From NCBI GenBank assembly GCA_905235955.1, contig CAJONN010000070.1, positions 1 through 8,896 of the forward strand: 8,896 nt of DNA, read 5' to 3'. The notes below the pieces were generated by a model. It did not search any database, was not told where the DNA came from, and saw nothing but the letters and a program-made list of their open reading frames with translations. Numbering within the stretch: position 1 is the stretch's first letter; the number at the start of each line of letters is the position of its first letter. A program made the position numbers and the translations under genes. Below are positions 1 to 8,771 of this stretch, in pieces. The DNA is from an uncultured Marinilabiliaceae bacterium. Its GTDB lineage: Bacteria; Bacteroidota; Bacteroidia; Bacteroidales; Marinilabiliaceae.

Positions 1-1
1 G

Positions 2-43
2 TTTTAAGTTTTAAGTTATAAGTTTTAAGTCTTAAGCTTTAAG
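2..43. repeat. 7-bp tandem repeat, six imperfect copies
   Basis: Six consecutive heptamers based on TTTTAAG lie at 2-8, 9-15, 16-22, 23-29, 30-36 and 37-43. The 1st, 2nd and 4th are identical; the others differ at one or two positions (TTATAAG, TCTTAAG, CTTTAAG). The array may continue to the left of the window. It is noncoding and lies about 150 bases upstream of moxR. No function can be read from it. Such AT-rich heptad arrays can change length by replication slippage, but that is inference here. Confidence 0.85.
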
Positions 44-78
44 TCCAAAATAGGTCAAACTTATACATTTGTATGATC

Positions 79-118
79 TTTGCCAACTTTGGTTGAATAG
101 TGATACTATTTTGGCAAA
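79..118. promoter_or_regulatory. Nested inverted repeat in the operon leader
   Basis: TTTGCCAA at 79-86 and TTGGCAAA at 111-118 are perfect 8-bp inverted repeats. Inside them, AATAGT at 96-101 and ACTATT at 105-110 form a perfect 6-bp stem around the 3-base loop GAT. The two stems stack on the 3' side with no gap, and bases 87-95 bulge out on the 5' side. The structure lies just upstream of the candidate -7 box at 127-134, where an operator would sit. It could also be the terminator hairpin of a gene to the left, but no T-run follows it. The symmetry is seen directly; the role is inferred. Confidence 0.45.
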
Positions 119-126
119 ACAAACAT

Positions 127-134
127 TAATTTTG
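127..134 (+). promoter_or_regulatory. Candidate operon promoter, Bacteroidota -7 box
   Basis: TAATTTTG matches the Bacteroidota -7 consensus TAnnTTTG exactly. Transcription would begin near 140 and leave an untranslated leader of about 55 nt before the moxR start at 195. There is no TTTG at the expected -33 spacing: the nearest one, at 110-113, is only 13 bases away. The assignment therefore rests on the -7 box and its position. It is the best promoter candidate for the whole moxR-bat operon in this window. Confidence 0.45.
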
Positions 135-194
135 TGCTGCTCAAAAAAAAGAGTATAAATATTTATAACAGAATAACAATATCAGAAAAGATAT

Positions 195-1187
195 ATGGAC
201 GCTATTGAAATGAAAGAGCTCAACGAACGCATCAAGCAAGAGAGTTCGTTTGTTGACCTTATCTCTATGGAGATGAACAAGGTCATTGTTGGACAAAAAC
301 ACCTTGTTGAGAGCCTACTCATAGGTTTGCTCTCTGACGGACACATATTACTCGAAGGTGTACCCGGTTTGGCAAAAACACTTGCAATCAACACATTGTC
401 AAAAATTGTTGATGCCGACTTTGCCCGCATACAGTTCACCCCAGACCTTTTGCCTGCCGACATACTTGGTACGCTCATCTACAGCCAAAAAACCGAAGAA
501 TTTGTTGTAAAAAAAGGTCCGATCTTCTCCAACTTCATATTGGCCGATGAGATAAATCGTGCCCCAGCCAAAGTACAAAGTGCACTACTCGAAGCCATGC
601 AAGAGCGCCAAGTAACCATTGGCGACCAAACCTACAAAATGGCAAAACCATTCCTCGTAATGGCCACCCAAAACCCTATTGAACAAGAAGGTACATACCC
701 ACTGCCCGAAGCACAAGTTGACCGTTTTATGCTCAAAGTCATCATCGACTACCCAAAGAAAGAAGAGGAGCAACTTGTTGTGCGCAACAACCTCTTGAAA
801 CAATTTCCACAACCAAGCAAACTGCTCAAACCAGACGACATTGTGCGCGCTCGAGAAGTGGTGAAAGATGTATATATGGACGAAAAAGTTGAAAAATACA
901 TTGTCGACATCGTATTTGCAACACGCTACCCAGAGCAGTACAAACTCGACCGCTTTGTTGAAATGATTGCTTGCGGAGCCTCACCACGTGCCTCGATAAG
1001 CCTTGCTATGGCCTCAAAAGCCTATGCCTTCATCAAACGCCGCGGATATGTATTGCCAGAAGATGTGCGCGCCGTATGCCACGACGTATTACGCCACCGT
1101 ATTGGTCTCACCTACGAAGCCGAAGCCAACAACGTAACAAGCGACGAAATAATAAGCGAAATAATAAATCAGGTTGAAGTGCCTTAG
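195..1187 (+). CDS. moxR: MoxR-family AAA+ ATPase
   Basis: This is a 330-residue cytosolic AAA+ ATPase of the MoxR family, thought to act as a chaperone-like remodeller for VWA-domain partners. Visible motifs in order are Walker A GVPGLAKT (55-62), the normal MoxR variant; Walker B with D118-E119 in ILADEINR; sensor 1 ATQNP (157-161); the PEAQVDRF segment (171-178); and sensor 2 GASPRA (261-266), followed by the helical lid. The length is typical and no catalytic residue is missing. There is no signal peptide or membrane helix. The start is ATG at 195, without a Shine-Dalgarno sequence; a second ATG 15 bases on is possible but would not change the domain. The gene ends with tandem TAG codons. 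It is first in the operon and is followed directly by a DUF58/VWA gene, the usual MoxR partner. Family assignment is secure; the client is not known. Confidence 0.97.
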   Translation: MDAIEMKELNERIKQESSFVDLISMEMNKVIVGQKHLVESLLIGLLSDGHILLEGVPGLAKTLAINTLSKIVDADFARIQFTPDLLPADILGTLIYSQKTEEFVVKKGPIFSNFILADEINRAPAKVQSALLEAMQERQVTIGDQTYKMAKPFLVMATQNPIEQEGTYPLPEAQVDRFMLKVIIDYPKKEEEQLVVRNNLLKQFPQPSKLLKPDDIVRAREVVKDVYMDEKVEKYIVDIVFATRYPEQYKLDRFVEMIACGASPRASISLAMASKAYAFIKRRGYVLPEDVRAVCHDVLRHRIGLTYEAEANNVTSDEIISEIINQVEVP

Positions 1188-1268
1188 TAGCATTTCTGGT
1201 GATAGTATCCACACACACAGAGCTACATTCTGTTGTTTGTTTAGAAATTCCAATAAAAACCCAATACC

Positions 1269-2135
1269 GTGGAAACTACAGAATTGATAAAGAAAGTTCG
1301 CCAAATAGAGATCAAAACTCGCGGACTGTCGAACCATATTTTTGCAGGCGAATATCACTCAGCCTTCAAAGGTAGAGGTATGACATTTAGCGAAGTGCGC
1401 GAATATCAGTTTGGCGACGATGTGCGCAACATCGATTGGAACGTTACTGCGCGTATGAACAAACCCTTTATCAAAGTGTTTGAAGAAGAACGTGAAAACA
1501 CCGTTGTTTTGCTCGTCGATGTATCTGGCTCACGCGAATTTGGTACAAAAGAACGTTTCAAGAAAAACCTTGTTACCGAAATAGCCGCCACACTCGCCTT
1601 CTCTACCATACAAAACAACGACAAAATAGGCGTCATATTCTTCTCAGACAAAGTGGAATACTTCATTCCGCCACAAAAAGGCAAAAAACACGTACTCCAC
1701 ATCATACGCGAACTGCTCACCTTCCAGCCCGAAAACAGAGGCACCAACATAGGCGAAGCATTGCGCTACCTCACTAGCGCCATCAAAAAACGCTGCACGG
1801 CATTTCTCATATCAGACTTTATGGACAGCGGCTTTGAAAAATCGCTACGCATAGCCAACCATAAGCACGACCTCGTTGCGCTACACATATACGATTGGCG
1901 CGAAGCCGTGATGCCCAACGTAGGATTGATGCTTGCCCTCGATGCCGAAACTGGTCAGCAACAGTGGATAGACACCTCTGATGCAACCATCAGAAAAAGC
2001 TATGCTGATAGTTGGCAACGCCACACTGATGAACTGCACAACATATTCACCAAAGCTGGAGTTGACAATGTTATGGTGCGTACCGACGAAGACTATGTGA
2101 AGCAATTACTCAAGCTCTTCAAACAAAGAGCCTGA
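1269..2135 (+). CDS. DUF58 / von Willebrand factor A protein, soluble MoxR partner
   Basis: This 288-residue protein combines the DUF58 signature with a VWA fold. The DUF58 block is at about 43-74 and includes YQFGDD, R53, NIDW, TAR and FEEE. The metal-binding (MIDAS) motif follows as DVSGS (84-88), with the matching Thr at 159 and Asp at 183 (ISDF), so the metal site looks complete. No signal peptide or membrane helix is seen, so it should be cytosolic beside MoxR, unlike BatA and BatB. The start is GTG at 1269. It gives METTEL followed by the KKVRQIEIKTRGL stretch expected at the N-terminus of this family, whereas the first internal ATG (residue 38) would delete the conserved start. It lies 81 nt after moxR, the longest gap in the operon. 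The family is certain and the pairing with MoxR well supported; the substrate is unknown. Confidence 0.95.
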   Translation: METTELIKKVRQIEIKTRGLSNHIFAGEYHSAFKGRGMTFSEVREYQFGDDVRNIDWNVTARMNKPFIKVFEEERENTVVLLVDVSGSREFGTKERFKKNLVTEIAATLAFSTIQNNDKIGVIFFSDKVEYFIPPQKGKKHVLHIIRELLTFQPENRGTNIGEALRYLTSAIKKRCTAFLISDFMDSGFEKSLRIANHKHDLVALHIYDWREAVMPNVGLMLALDAETGQQQWIDTSDATIRKSYADSWQRHTDELHNIFTKAGVDNVMVRTDEDYVKQLLKLFKQRA

Positions 2136-2176
2136 GAAATACACAAATAAAATGTGATATTTCTTCAAAAAAAACT

Positions 2177-3175
2177 ATGAATAGAATCAGACACATATTT
2201 ACTCTCTTTTTAATGCTGTTGGGCACAACGGCAATGCTGGCACAAGGCAGAGTGGAAGCCGAACTCGACTCGGTTACCATCGTCATTGGCGGACAAGTGG
2301 GGCTCAACATCAAAGCATCCTATCCAGCCAATCTGACACCTGAATACAAGCAGCTATCCGACACGCTCACACAAGATGTTGAAATAGTTAGTGCATCGCC
2401 CATTGACACTACAGTGCTCAATGGCATCATTCAGCTCGAACAACGCTACATCATCACTTCGTTCGACTCAGGCTTACACTACATTCCGCCTATTGAAATA
2501 CTCAATTTTGGCGATGGACAAACAGCCTCAACCAACAACTTAGCAATTAGTGTTGTCAATCCGTTTCAGGATATACAAGTTGATGAAGAGACTCACTCGG
2601 TACCCATTTTCGATGTGAAAGATGTGAAAGATTCGCCCTTCCAATTTGCCGAACTGTTGCAATATCTGCCTTGGGTAATAATGCTTTTGGTAGTTGTAGC
2701 AGTGCTTATTATAGCTATTCATTATTATCGCAAATACAAAGCAAAGCAAAGTGGCGAGCCCGTCAAGCCTAAGCATGTTGACCCTTGCGATGTGATAGCT
2801 CTGCGCGAATTGGAACGCATCAGAGAAGAAAAGCTATGGCAAAAAAATCGCTTCAAAGAGTACTATTCTGACCTGACAGATACTTTGCGTCGATACATAT
2901 CAGAACGCTACAGCCTCAATGCTATGGAGAGCACCACCGATGAAATAATGGAGAGCCTCGCCCAAGTATACTCTGACACTGCAAGCACTACCAAGCTACG
3001 TTCTGTACTCGAAACAGCCGACTTTGTGAAGTTTGCCAAGCATGAGCCTCTGCCCGACGAAAACGATACAGCACTAAAACATGCCGTTGAATTTGTAGAG
3101 CAAACACGCATAGCTGAGAACCCTTCACAACCAACTGAAAACAAAGAAGATAAGAGCAATAATGCCAATTCATAA
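2177..3175 (+). CDS. Membrane-anchored Bat-operon protein with BatD-like architecture
   Basis: This 332-residue protein has no settled name; a gene in this slot is usual in Bacteroidota bat operons. It begins with a signal peptide (about 1-22, cleavage after MLA). A probably beta-rich periplasmic part of about 140 residues follows, then one membrane helix (about 165-183), a basic stop-transfer patch (HYYRKYKAK) and a cytosolic helical tail. The tail has YSDLTDTLRRYISERY (230-245), TTDEI (253-257) and LETADFVKFA (278-287). It resembles the DUF4381 type of domain and the C-terminus of BatD. The last 20 residues are polar and probably disordered. The start is ATG at 2177, 41 nt after the DUF58 gene, and batA follows after 21 nt. 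I infer a trans-membrane link between the cytosolic MoxR/DUF58 pair and the periplasmic Bat parts. The fold of the periplasmic half is not certain. Confidence 0.88.
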   Translation: MNRIRHIFTLFLMLLGTTAMLAQGRVEAELDSVTIVIGGQVGLNIKASYPANLTPEYKQLSDTLTQDVEIVSASPIDTTVLNGIIQLEQRYIITSFDSGLHYIPPIEILNFGDGQTASTNNLAISVVNPFQDIQVDEETHSVPIFDVKDVKDSPFQFAELLQYLPWVIMLLVVVAVLIIAIHYYRKYKAKQSGEPVKPKHVDPCDVIALRELERIREEKLWQKNRFKEYYSDLTDTLRRYISERYSLNAMESTTDEIMESLAQVYSDTASTTKLRSVLETADFVKFAKHEPLPDENDTALKHAVEFVEQTRIAENPSQPTENKEDKSNNANS

Positions 3176-3196
3176 CCGAATTATCATTGTAAAGCA

Positions 3197-4189
3197 ATGG
3201 ATGGAATAACATTTTCTAACCCCAACGCATTTTGGATATTACTTGTAATACCTATATATATAGCGTGGTATATTTGGAACCGAAAAAAGCAAAATGCTAC
3301 ACTTCAGCTCTCTACGCTCAAACCTTTTGAGGGATTGAAACGCTCGTGGAAAAGCTATTTGCGTCATCTGCCTATGGTGGTGCGCATGTTGGCATTGGTA
3401 GCAGTAGTTTTTGTCATTGCACGTCCGCAGTCGAGCAACAGCTACAGAGACGAAAAAACTGAAGGCATCGACATAGTTATGGCTCTCGACATATCAGGCA
3501 GTATGCAAGCTATCGACTTCAAGCCCAACCGCCTCGAAGCAGCCAAAGATGTTGGTATCAAATTTATTTCGAGTCGCCCAAACGACAACATTGGTTTGGT
3601 TATTTTTGCAGGCGAAAGTTTCACACAATGCCCACTCACTACTGACCACACTGCACTCACCAACCTCTTCAACGACGTCAGGATGGGAATGCTCGAAGAC
3701 GGCACAGCCATAGGTATGGGCTTGGCCACATCAGTAAGTCGCATAAAAGACAGCAAAGCTAAAAGCAAAGTGATAATACTGCTTACCGATGGCTGCAACA
3801 ACAGAGGCGACATAACACCACAAAAAGCAGCCGAAATAGCTCAAACATTTGGTGTGCGCGTCTACACCATTGGCGTAGGCACACGTGGCACAGCGCAGAT
3901 GCCTGTGCAAACCAACTTTGGCGTGCAATATGTTGACCAAGAGGTAAAGATAGACGAAGACCTAATGCAGCAAATAGCTGAAATGACTGGTGGCAAATAT
4001 TTTCGCGCAACCAACAAAAAGAGTTTGGAAGCAATATATGCTGAAATTGACCAAATGGAAAAAACCATTCTTGATGTGCGCGAATATACCAAGAAAACTG
4101 AAGAGTATCTGCGCTTTGCCATTGCAGCTATGCTTTTGCTACTAACTGAAGTAGTGCTTCGCAACACCATTTTGCGCACCCTACCCTAA
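3197..4189 (+). CDS. batA: BatA, membrane-anchored VWA protein
   Basis: This 330-residue protein has the BatA layout: a membrane helix near the N-terminus (about 11-27), a second helix (57-75), a VWA domain (about 90-290), and a third helix (about 305-322) at the C-terminus. The MIDAS site is complete: DISGS (98-102), T170 in DGT, and D198 in LLTDG. The segment CNNRGDITPQKAAEIA after it and the MTGGKYFRA stretch (263-271) are typical of the family. Basic residues after the first helix (NRKK) suggest that loop is cytosolic, so the VWA domain would face the periplasm. The start is ATG at 3197, 21 nt after the preceding gene. batB follows after 54 nt and encodes the same architecture, so the two probably act together and arose by duplication. 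Assignment is secure; which ligand its metal site binds is unknown. Confidence 0.96.
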   Translation: MDGITFSNPNAFWILLVIPIYIAWYIWNRKKQNATLQLSTLKPFEGLKRSWKSYLRHLPMVVRMLALVAVVFVIARPQSSNSYRDEKTEGIDIVMALDISGSMQAIDFKPNRLEAAKDVGIKFISSRPNDNIGLVIFAGESFTQCPLTTDHTALTNLFNDVRMGMLEDGTAIGMGLATSVSRIKDSKAKSKVIILLTDGCNNRGDITPQKAAEIAQTFGVRVYTIGVGTRGTAQMPVQTNFGVQYVDQEVKIDEDLMQQIAEMTGGKYFRATNKKSLEAIYAEIDQMEKTILDVREYTKKTEEYLRFAIAAMLLLLTEVVLRNTILRTLP

Positions 4190-4243
4190 CCACAAACCAT
4201 TTTTGCCCTTCTACTTTTTTAAGAAAAAAAATACTCCAAAAAC

Positions 4244-5323
4244 ATGGATTCATTCAGATTTGCACATCCGTATTTCCTCTATTTGCTTCTGCTGGTGCCG
4301 TTGTTTGCTCTGCTGATGCTATACTTTGGCAGGCGTAGGCGCAAAGCATTTGCAGATTTTGGCGAGATGAGACTCATTGCACACCTCATGCCTTACATGA
4401 GCGAAAGCCGATTTCACCTCAAAAGTTGGATACTCATTATAGCATTTGCATTGCAAGTGATAGTGCTTGCCGGACCGCAGTTTGGTGCAAAACTTGAAAC
4501 CACAAAGCGCAAAGGCATCGAGCTTATGGTAGCCATCGACGTATCAAACAGTATGAACGCTCGCGACGTGCAACCCTCGCGTCTCGACATGGCCAAAATG
4601 GCTGTTTCGCGCCTTGTTGATAAGCTTGGCGACGACCGCTTGGGCATAGTTGTTTTTGCCGGACAAGCATACGTACAGCTACCTATTACCACTGACTACC
4701 CATCGGCCAAAATGTTTTTGCAGTCGATAAACACCAATATGGTTCCCACACAAGGCACAGCCATTGGCGCAGCTATCAACTTGTGTCTCAACTCGTTTAG
4801 TTCACAACAAGATATCAATAGGGCAATCATAGTCATCACCGATGGCGAAAACCACGAAGACGATGCCATCGAAGCAGCCTCGCGCGCTGCACAAGCAGGT
4901 GTCAAAGTCTACACCGTAGGCATGGGCACCACCAAAGGTGCGCCAGTACCACTCATGCCCGGCGATATGAGCAACTTTATCAAAGACAAAGATGGACAAG
5001 TAGTCATCACCCGCATCGACGAGCAGTCGCTCATGCAAGTGGCAGCAGCAGGCAATGGTGCATACGTGTCGGCCAACAACATACGCTCTGGCATCAACGC
5101 ACTCATTGAAGAGATTGAATCAATAGAAAAAAGCGAGTTTGAAGCTAAAGTTTACACCGCATACAACGAGCGTTTTCAATACTTTGAAATAGTTGTACTC
5201 GCCTTGCTTTTGCTCGATTTGCTTATTTTAGGCAGAAAAAATCCGCATCTCTCAGGCTTCGATATTTTTACTCGCAAAAGCGACAAAAAAGACCTCTTCA
5301 TAGAGCCATCGGGCAAAGAGTAA
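4244..5323 (+). CDS. batB: BatB, membrane-anchored VWA protein
   Basis: This 359-residue protein is the second VWA protein of the pair. It has membrane helices at about 10-28, 61-78 and 313-329 and a VWA domain between the last two. The MIDAS site is complete, with a slightly different first motif from BatA: DVSNS (99-103), T172 in QGT, and D200 in VITDG followed by ENHEDD. The stretch GAPVPLMPGD (232-241) with DKDGQVV (248-254) is the usual BatB insert before the last helix of the domain. The RRRRK patch after helix 1 places that loop in the cytosol and the VWA domain in the periplasm. The basic tail after helix 3 (TRKSDKKD) is then cytosolic. The start is ATG at 4244, and batC follows after 33 nt. 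The family is certain; the partner bound by the metal site is not known. Confidence 0.96.
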   Translation: MDSFRFAHPYFLYLLLLVPLFALLMLYFGRRRRKAFADFGEMRLIAHLMPYMSESRFHLKSWILIIAFALQVIVLAGPQFGAKLETTKRKGIELMVAIDVSNSMNARDVQPSRLDMAKMAVSRLVDKLGDDRLGIVVFAGQAYVQLPITTDYPSAKMFLQSINTNMVPTQGTAIGAAINLCLNSFSSQQDINRAIIVITDGENHEDDAIEAASRAAQAGVKVYTVGMGTTKGAPVPLMPGDMSNFIKDKDGQVVITRIDEQSLMQVAAAGNGAYVSANNIRSGINALIEEIESIEKSEFEAKVYTAYNERFQYFEIVVLALLLLDLLILGRKNPHLSGFDIFTRKSDKKDLFIEPSGKE

Positions 5324-5356
5324 AAGTGTTTTTATGTTGATTTAGAAAATAGAGAA

Positions 5357-6046
<690 letters not shown>

Positions 6047-6062
6047 AATCTTTGATATTTTC

Positions 6063-6070
6063 TATTTTTG
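6063..6070 (+). promoter_or_regulatory. Candidate internal promoter for batD-batE
   Basis: TATTTTTG matches the Bacteroidota -7 box TAnnTTTG exactly. An ATTG at 6039-6042, one base from the -33 TTTG, ends 20 bases upstream, close to the normal spacing. It would start transcription near 6076, about 40 nt before the batD ATG. The 71-nt gap after batC is long for this operon and fits a promoter here. A second TTTG at 6051-6054 is too close to serve as the -33 element. The evidence is sequence match and position only. Confidence 0.45.
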
Positions 6071-6117
6071 CGCAAAAGTACTATCAGATTTATAGTGATT
6101 TATATATTTTAATAATA

Positions 6118-7968
6118 ATGACAAAATATCGGTTGAACACAATCAAAATAATGTTGCTCATTGTTGCAATATTTATGCCCTTATTGGGTTTTTGCGACAA
6201 TATCACATTTGAGGGAAATGCGCCATCGGTTGTCAAACTCGGAGAAAGATTTCAGCTCACCTACATACTCAACGCTTCGGGTAGCAATATGCGTATGGGC
6301 GAAACATCTGACTTCGACATACTTATGGGACCTTCGCAATCTACATCGACAAGCGTTTCTATTGTCAATGGTTCAATGAGCAAGTCGCAAACAACAAGCT
6401 ACACTTACATCCTGAAAGCAACCAAAGAAGGACAGTTTACCATACCTGCGGCACACGTTACCGTAGATGGCAAGCAAGTAACCTCTAATGCCGTTACAAT
6501 CAAAGTAGTAGAAGCATCGGCATCAGTGCCTCAGAGTAGTGGCAGCCAGAATAGCAATTCGCAAAACCATTCAACCCAAAGCCAAAGTAACAACAACGCT
6601 GATATTATCATTGTTCAGTCGCTTAGTCGCAACTCAATCTATGTGGGTGAGCCAGTAGTACTCACAACCAAAATATACACTCGCGCCAATTTGCAGCAAG
6701 TGTCAGACATCAAAGCACCTGACCTCACCAACTTTGTATCGTCAGACCTGATGGGCAACACACAATTGCAATTTCAGCAAGAGGTGCGCGATGGAGTTAT
6801 ATATCAGGCAGCTGTAGCCAACAAGCAATGCCTCATACCGCAAAAGAGCGGCAAAATAAAAATAAACCCAACCGAATATGAATTTGTAGTCAAAGAACGT
6901 AGCAGAGTTTCGTCGGGCGGATTCTTTGGTGGATTCTTCGATGATGTTCAGCTCGTAAAACGCAAAGTGCAGAGCAACAGCCTAACACTTGATGTAAAAG
7001 CATTGCCACAAAGCAACCTAAAGACAAGTGGTGGCGTAGGCAACTTCAAATTCAACGTAAGCGTAGAGCCTACCGACGTGCAAGTAGACAACAGTGTGCT
7101 CGTAAAACTAAGTGTAAGTGGCGAGGGCAACCTCAAGCTCCTTTCAATGCCAAAACCACATTTGCACTCAGACTTTGACACATTCGACCCCAACGAAAAC
7201 GTCAACGTAGAAACAACAGCCAATGGCTACAAAGGCACACGCACATCAGAATATCTAATAATACCACGTAGAGAAGGCGACTTTGAAATACCTGAAATAT
7301 CGTTCATCTATTTCGACCCACAACAAGGCAACTACGTAACACGCACCCAAGGACCATTTACCATACACGTAAGCAAAGGCAATGGGCAATCAGCAACAGC
7401 CACCAACGCAGTAACATTCTCAGGTGGCTCAAACGAACAAGTGCAATATATTGGCAAAGACTTGCGCTATGTGCACACCGATGCCGACCTCGTAGCACGC
7501 AACACATTCTTCGTATTGTCGCCACTCTTCTTTATGTGCATCATATTGCCACTTGGCATATTTGCAGTAGTATTCATATTATTCCGCAAAAAAATAGCCG
7601 ACAGTATGAACGTGAGCGGTGTAAAACGACGCAGAGCCAACAAAGCAGCAATGAAGCGCCTCAAAACAGCAGCTCGCTATATGAAAGAGCAAAAACGCGA
7701 AGCCTTCTTTGACGAGGTAATGCGCGCCTTGTGGGGCTACTTGAGCGACAAACTAACATTGCCACTTAGCGTACTGACCAAAGACAATGCAAAAGACGAA
7801 ATGCAAAAGCATAACATCAGCGCCGATGCTGCCGATGCCTTTATGCAATTGCTTGATACATGTGAATTTGCACGGTATGCACCAGTTGAAATGGCTCAGC
7901 CAATGGACAAAGTGTATGAAGAGGCTGAAAATGTGATAGGTCAGATAGAAGACCAAATAAAAAATTAA
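6118..7968 (+). CDS. batD: BatD, large membrane protein with periplasmic beta domains
   Basis: From ATG 6118 this is a 616-residue protein. It has a signal peptide (about 1-26, hydrophobic core IMLLIVAIFMPLLGF) and a first beta-rich domain (about 28-132). A Ser/Gln/Asn linker (134-160) and further beta domains (about 162-295 and 308-420) follow, then one membrane helix (463-489) with a basic patch (FRKK, KRRR) and a cytosolic tail. The tail contains FFDEVMRALWGYLSDKL (530-546) and LDTCEFARYA (579-588), which resemble the tail of the gene at 2177. The region GGFFGGFFDD (267-276) is a glycine/phenylalanine turn. The frame stays open back to a TTG at 6040. That start would overlap the batC stop and put 26 extra residues before the signal peptide, so the ATG is preferred. 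BatD is probably the main periplasmic platform of the complex. The number of beta domains is estimated. Confidence 0.93.
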   Translation: MTKYRLNTIKIMLLIVAIFMPLLGFCDNITFEGNAPSVVKLGERFQLTYILNASGSNMRMGETSDFDILMGPSQSTSTSVSIVNGSMSKSQTTSYTYILKATKEGQFTIPAAHVTVDGKQVTSNAVTIKVVEASASVPQSSGSQNSNSQNHSTQSQSNNNADIIIVQSLSRNSIYVGEPVVLTTKIYTRANLQQVSDIKAPDLTNFVSSDLMGNTQLQFQQEVRDGVIYQAAVANKQCLIPQKSGKIKINPTEYEFVVKERSRVSSGGFFGGFFDDVQLVKRKVQSNSLTLDVKALPQSNLKTSGGVGNFKFNVSVEPTDVQVDNSVLVKLSVSGEGNLKLLSMPKPHLHSDFDTFDPNENVNVETTANGYKGTRTSEYLIIPRREGDFEIPEISFIYFDPQQGNYVTRTQGPFTIHVSKGNGQSATATNAVTFSGGSNEQVQYIGKDLRYVHTDADLVARNTFFVLSPLFFMCIILPLGIFAVVFILFRKKIADSMNVSGVKRRRANKAAMKRLKTAARYMKEQKREAFFDEVMRALWGYLSDKLTLPLSVLTKDNAKDEMQKHNISADAADAFMQLLDTCEFARYAPVEMAQPMDKVYEEAENVIGQIEDQIKN

Positions 7969-7989
7969 TATTGCATTTTGATTTTGAAG

Positions 7990-8733
7990 ATGAAAAAAAT
8001 ACTCAGCATAATAATGTTGCTCGTATCCGTCAGTTCATACGCTGCCGATGCGCAAATGCAACAAGCACTCGCACAATGCCAAGATGGTAAATTTGACGAG
8101 GCAATAAACACCTACGAAGCCATATTGGGCGGAGGCAGAGAGAGCGCTACACTCTACTACAATTTGGGCTATGCTTACTACAAAACAGGTCAGCTCGGCA
8201 AAGCCATTCTCAACATGGAACGCGCTCATAGGCTTGCCCCCAACGACCCTGATATAGAGGCAAACTTGGAACAAGCCTACTCACTTACTGATCAGATGCA
8301 AACAATAGAACCAATATTTTTTGTACGTTGGTGGCATCAGTTTACCAACATCTTCAACTCCAATGGTTGGGCTATAGCTTTTATTGTACTTTTTGTAATA
8401 ATGTTGTTGGGCATAGGCTCATTCCTCTTTGCTGATATCATTGCACTACGCAAAGTAGGTTTCTTTACGGCAATAATTGTATTCTGCTTGTCGATTGTAG
8501 CCCTATCTATTTCAATAAGCCAACGCAACGATGTGCTCAATAGCCAAGAAGCCATTATAATGAGTGCATCGGTAACGCTCACCACTTCGCCCGATAAAAA
8601 TGGCACTGAAATGGCTGTGCTACATGAAGGTACGCATCTCAGCATAATTAGCGAACTTGGCGAGTGGATAGAAGTACAGCTGAAAGATGGTAATATTGGT
8701 TGGCTCAGAAAGAGTGAAGTTGAAGTAATTTGA
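7990..8733 (+). CDS. batE: BatE, TPR protein with two membrane helices and a C-terminal SH3-like domain
   Basis: From ATG 7990 this is a 247-residue protein. It has a signal peptide (about 1-19, SSYAA), TPR-type helices (about 21-100, with ATLYYNLGYAYYKTGQLGKAI and RLAPNDPDIEANLEQA), and two membrane helices (about 126-149 and 157-175). A C-terminal domain of about 60 residues (186-247) has the pattern of a bacterial SH3 domain: VTLTTSPDKNG, LHEGTHLSII, GEWIEVQLKDGNIGWLRKSEVEVI. With the export signal, the TPR part and the SH3-like part should both lie in the periplasm; the short basic loop between the helices (ALRKVG) faces the cytosol. A TTG at 7978 is in frame, but it only adds four residues before the signal peptide. 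The gap after batD is 21 nt. BatE is the last gene of the operon, and the SH3-like end could bind peptidoglycan or protein, which is inferred. Confidence 0.93.
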   Translation: MKKILSIIMLLVSVSSYAADAQMQQALAQCQDGKFDEAINTYEAILGGGRESATLYYNLGYAYYKTGQLGKAILNMERAHRLAPNDPDIEANLEQAYSLTDQMQTIEPIFFVRWWHQFTNIFNSNGWAIAFIVLFVIMLLGIGSFLFADIIALRKVGFFTAIIVFCLSIVALSISISQRNDVLNSQEAIIMSASVTLTTSPDKNGTEMAVLHEGTHLSIISELGEWIEVQLKDGNIGWLRKSEVEVI

Positions 8734-8753
8734 CAAATAGTTCTATCCATTTA

Positions 8754-8771
8754 GAAACTTACTTAAGTTTC
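8754..8771 (+). terminator. Short hairpin after batE, possible terminator
   Basis: GAAACTT (8754-8760) and AAGTTTC (8765-8771) are perfect 7-bp inverted repeats around the loop ACTT, starting 21 bases after the batE stop. It is the only clear hairpin just after the operon. The stem is AT-rich and no T-run follows, so it is not a classic intrinsic terminator. It may instead mark the edge of the both-strand-open stretch to its right. Confidence 0.25.

Noticed and set aside
179..194. ATATC/GATAT inverted repeat just before the moxR start
   Set aside because: A 5-bp AT-rich stem is expected by chance in such sequence and gives no clear reason to infer translational control.
4198..4205. Possible promoter CATTTTTG before batB
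   Set aside because: It has one mismatch at a key position of the -7 box, and the nearest TTTG is 23 bases upstream, longer than usual. Too weak to list.
4217..4235. T-run followed by A-run between batA and batB as a terminator
   Set aside because: The pairing is only T-A with a tiny loop and sits inside an operon. It is more likely simple AT-rich spacer.
7978..7989. TTG start for batE at 7978
   Set aside because: It adds only four residues before MKKILSIIMLL, which is a normal signal-peptide start from ATG 7990.
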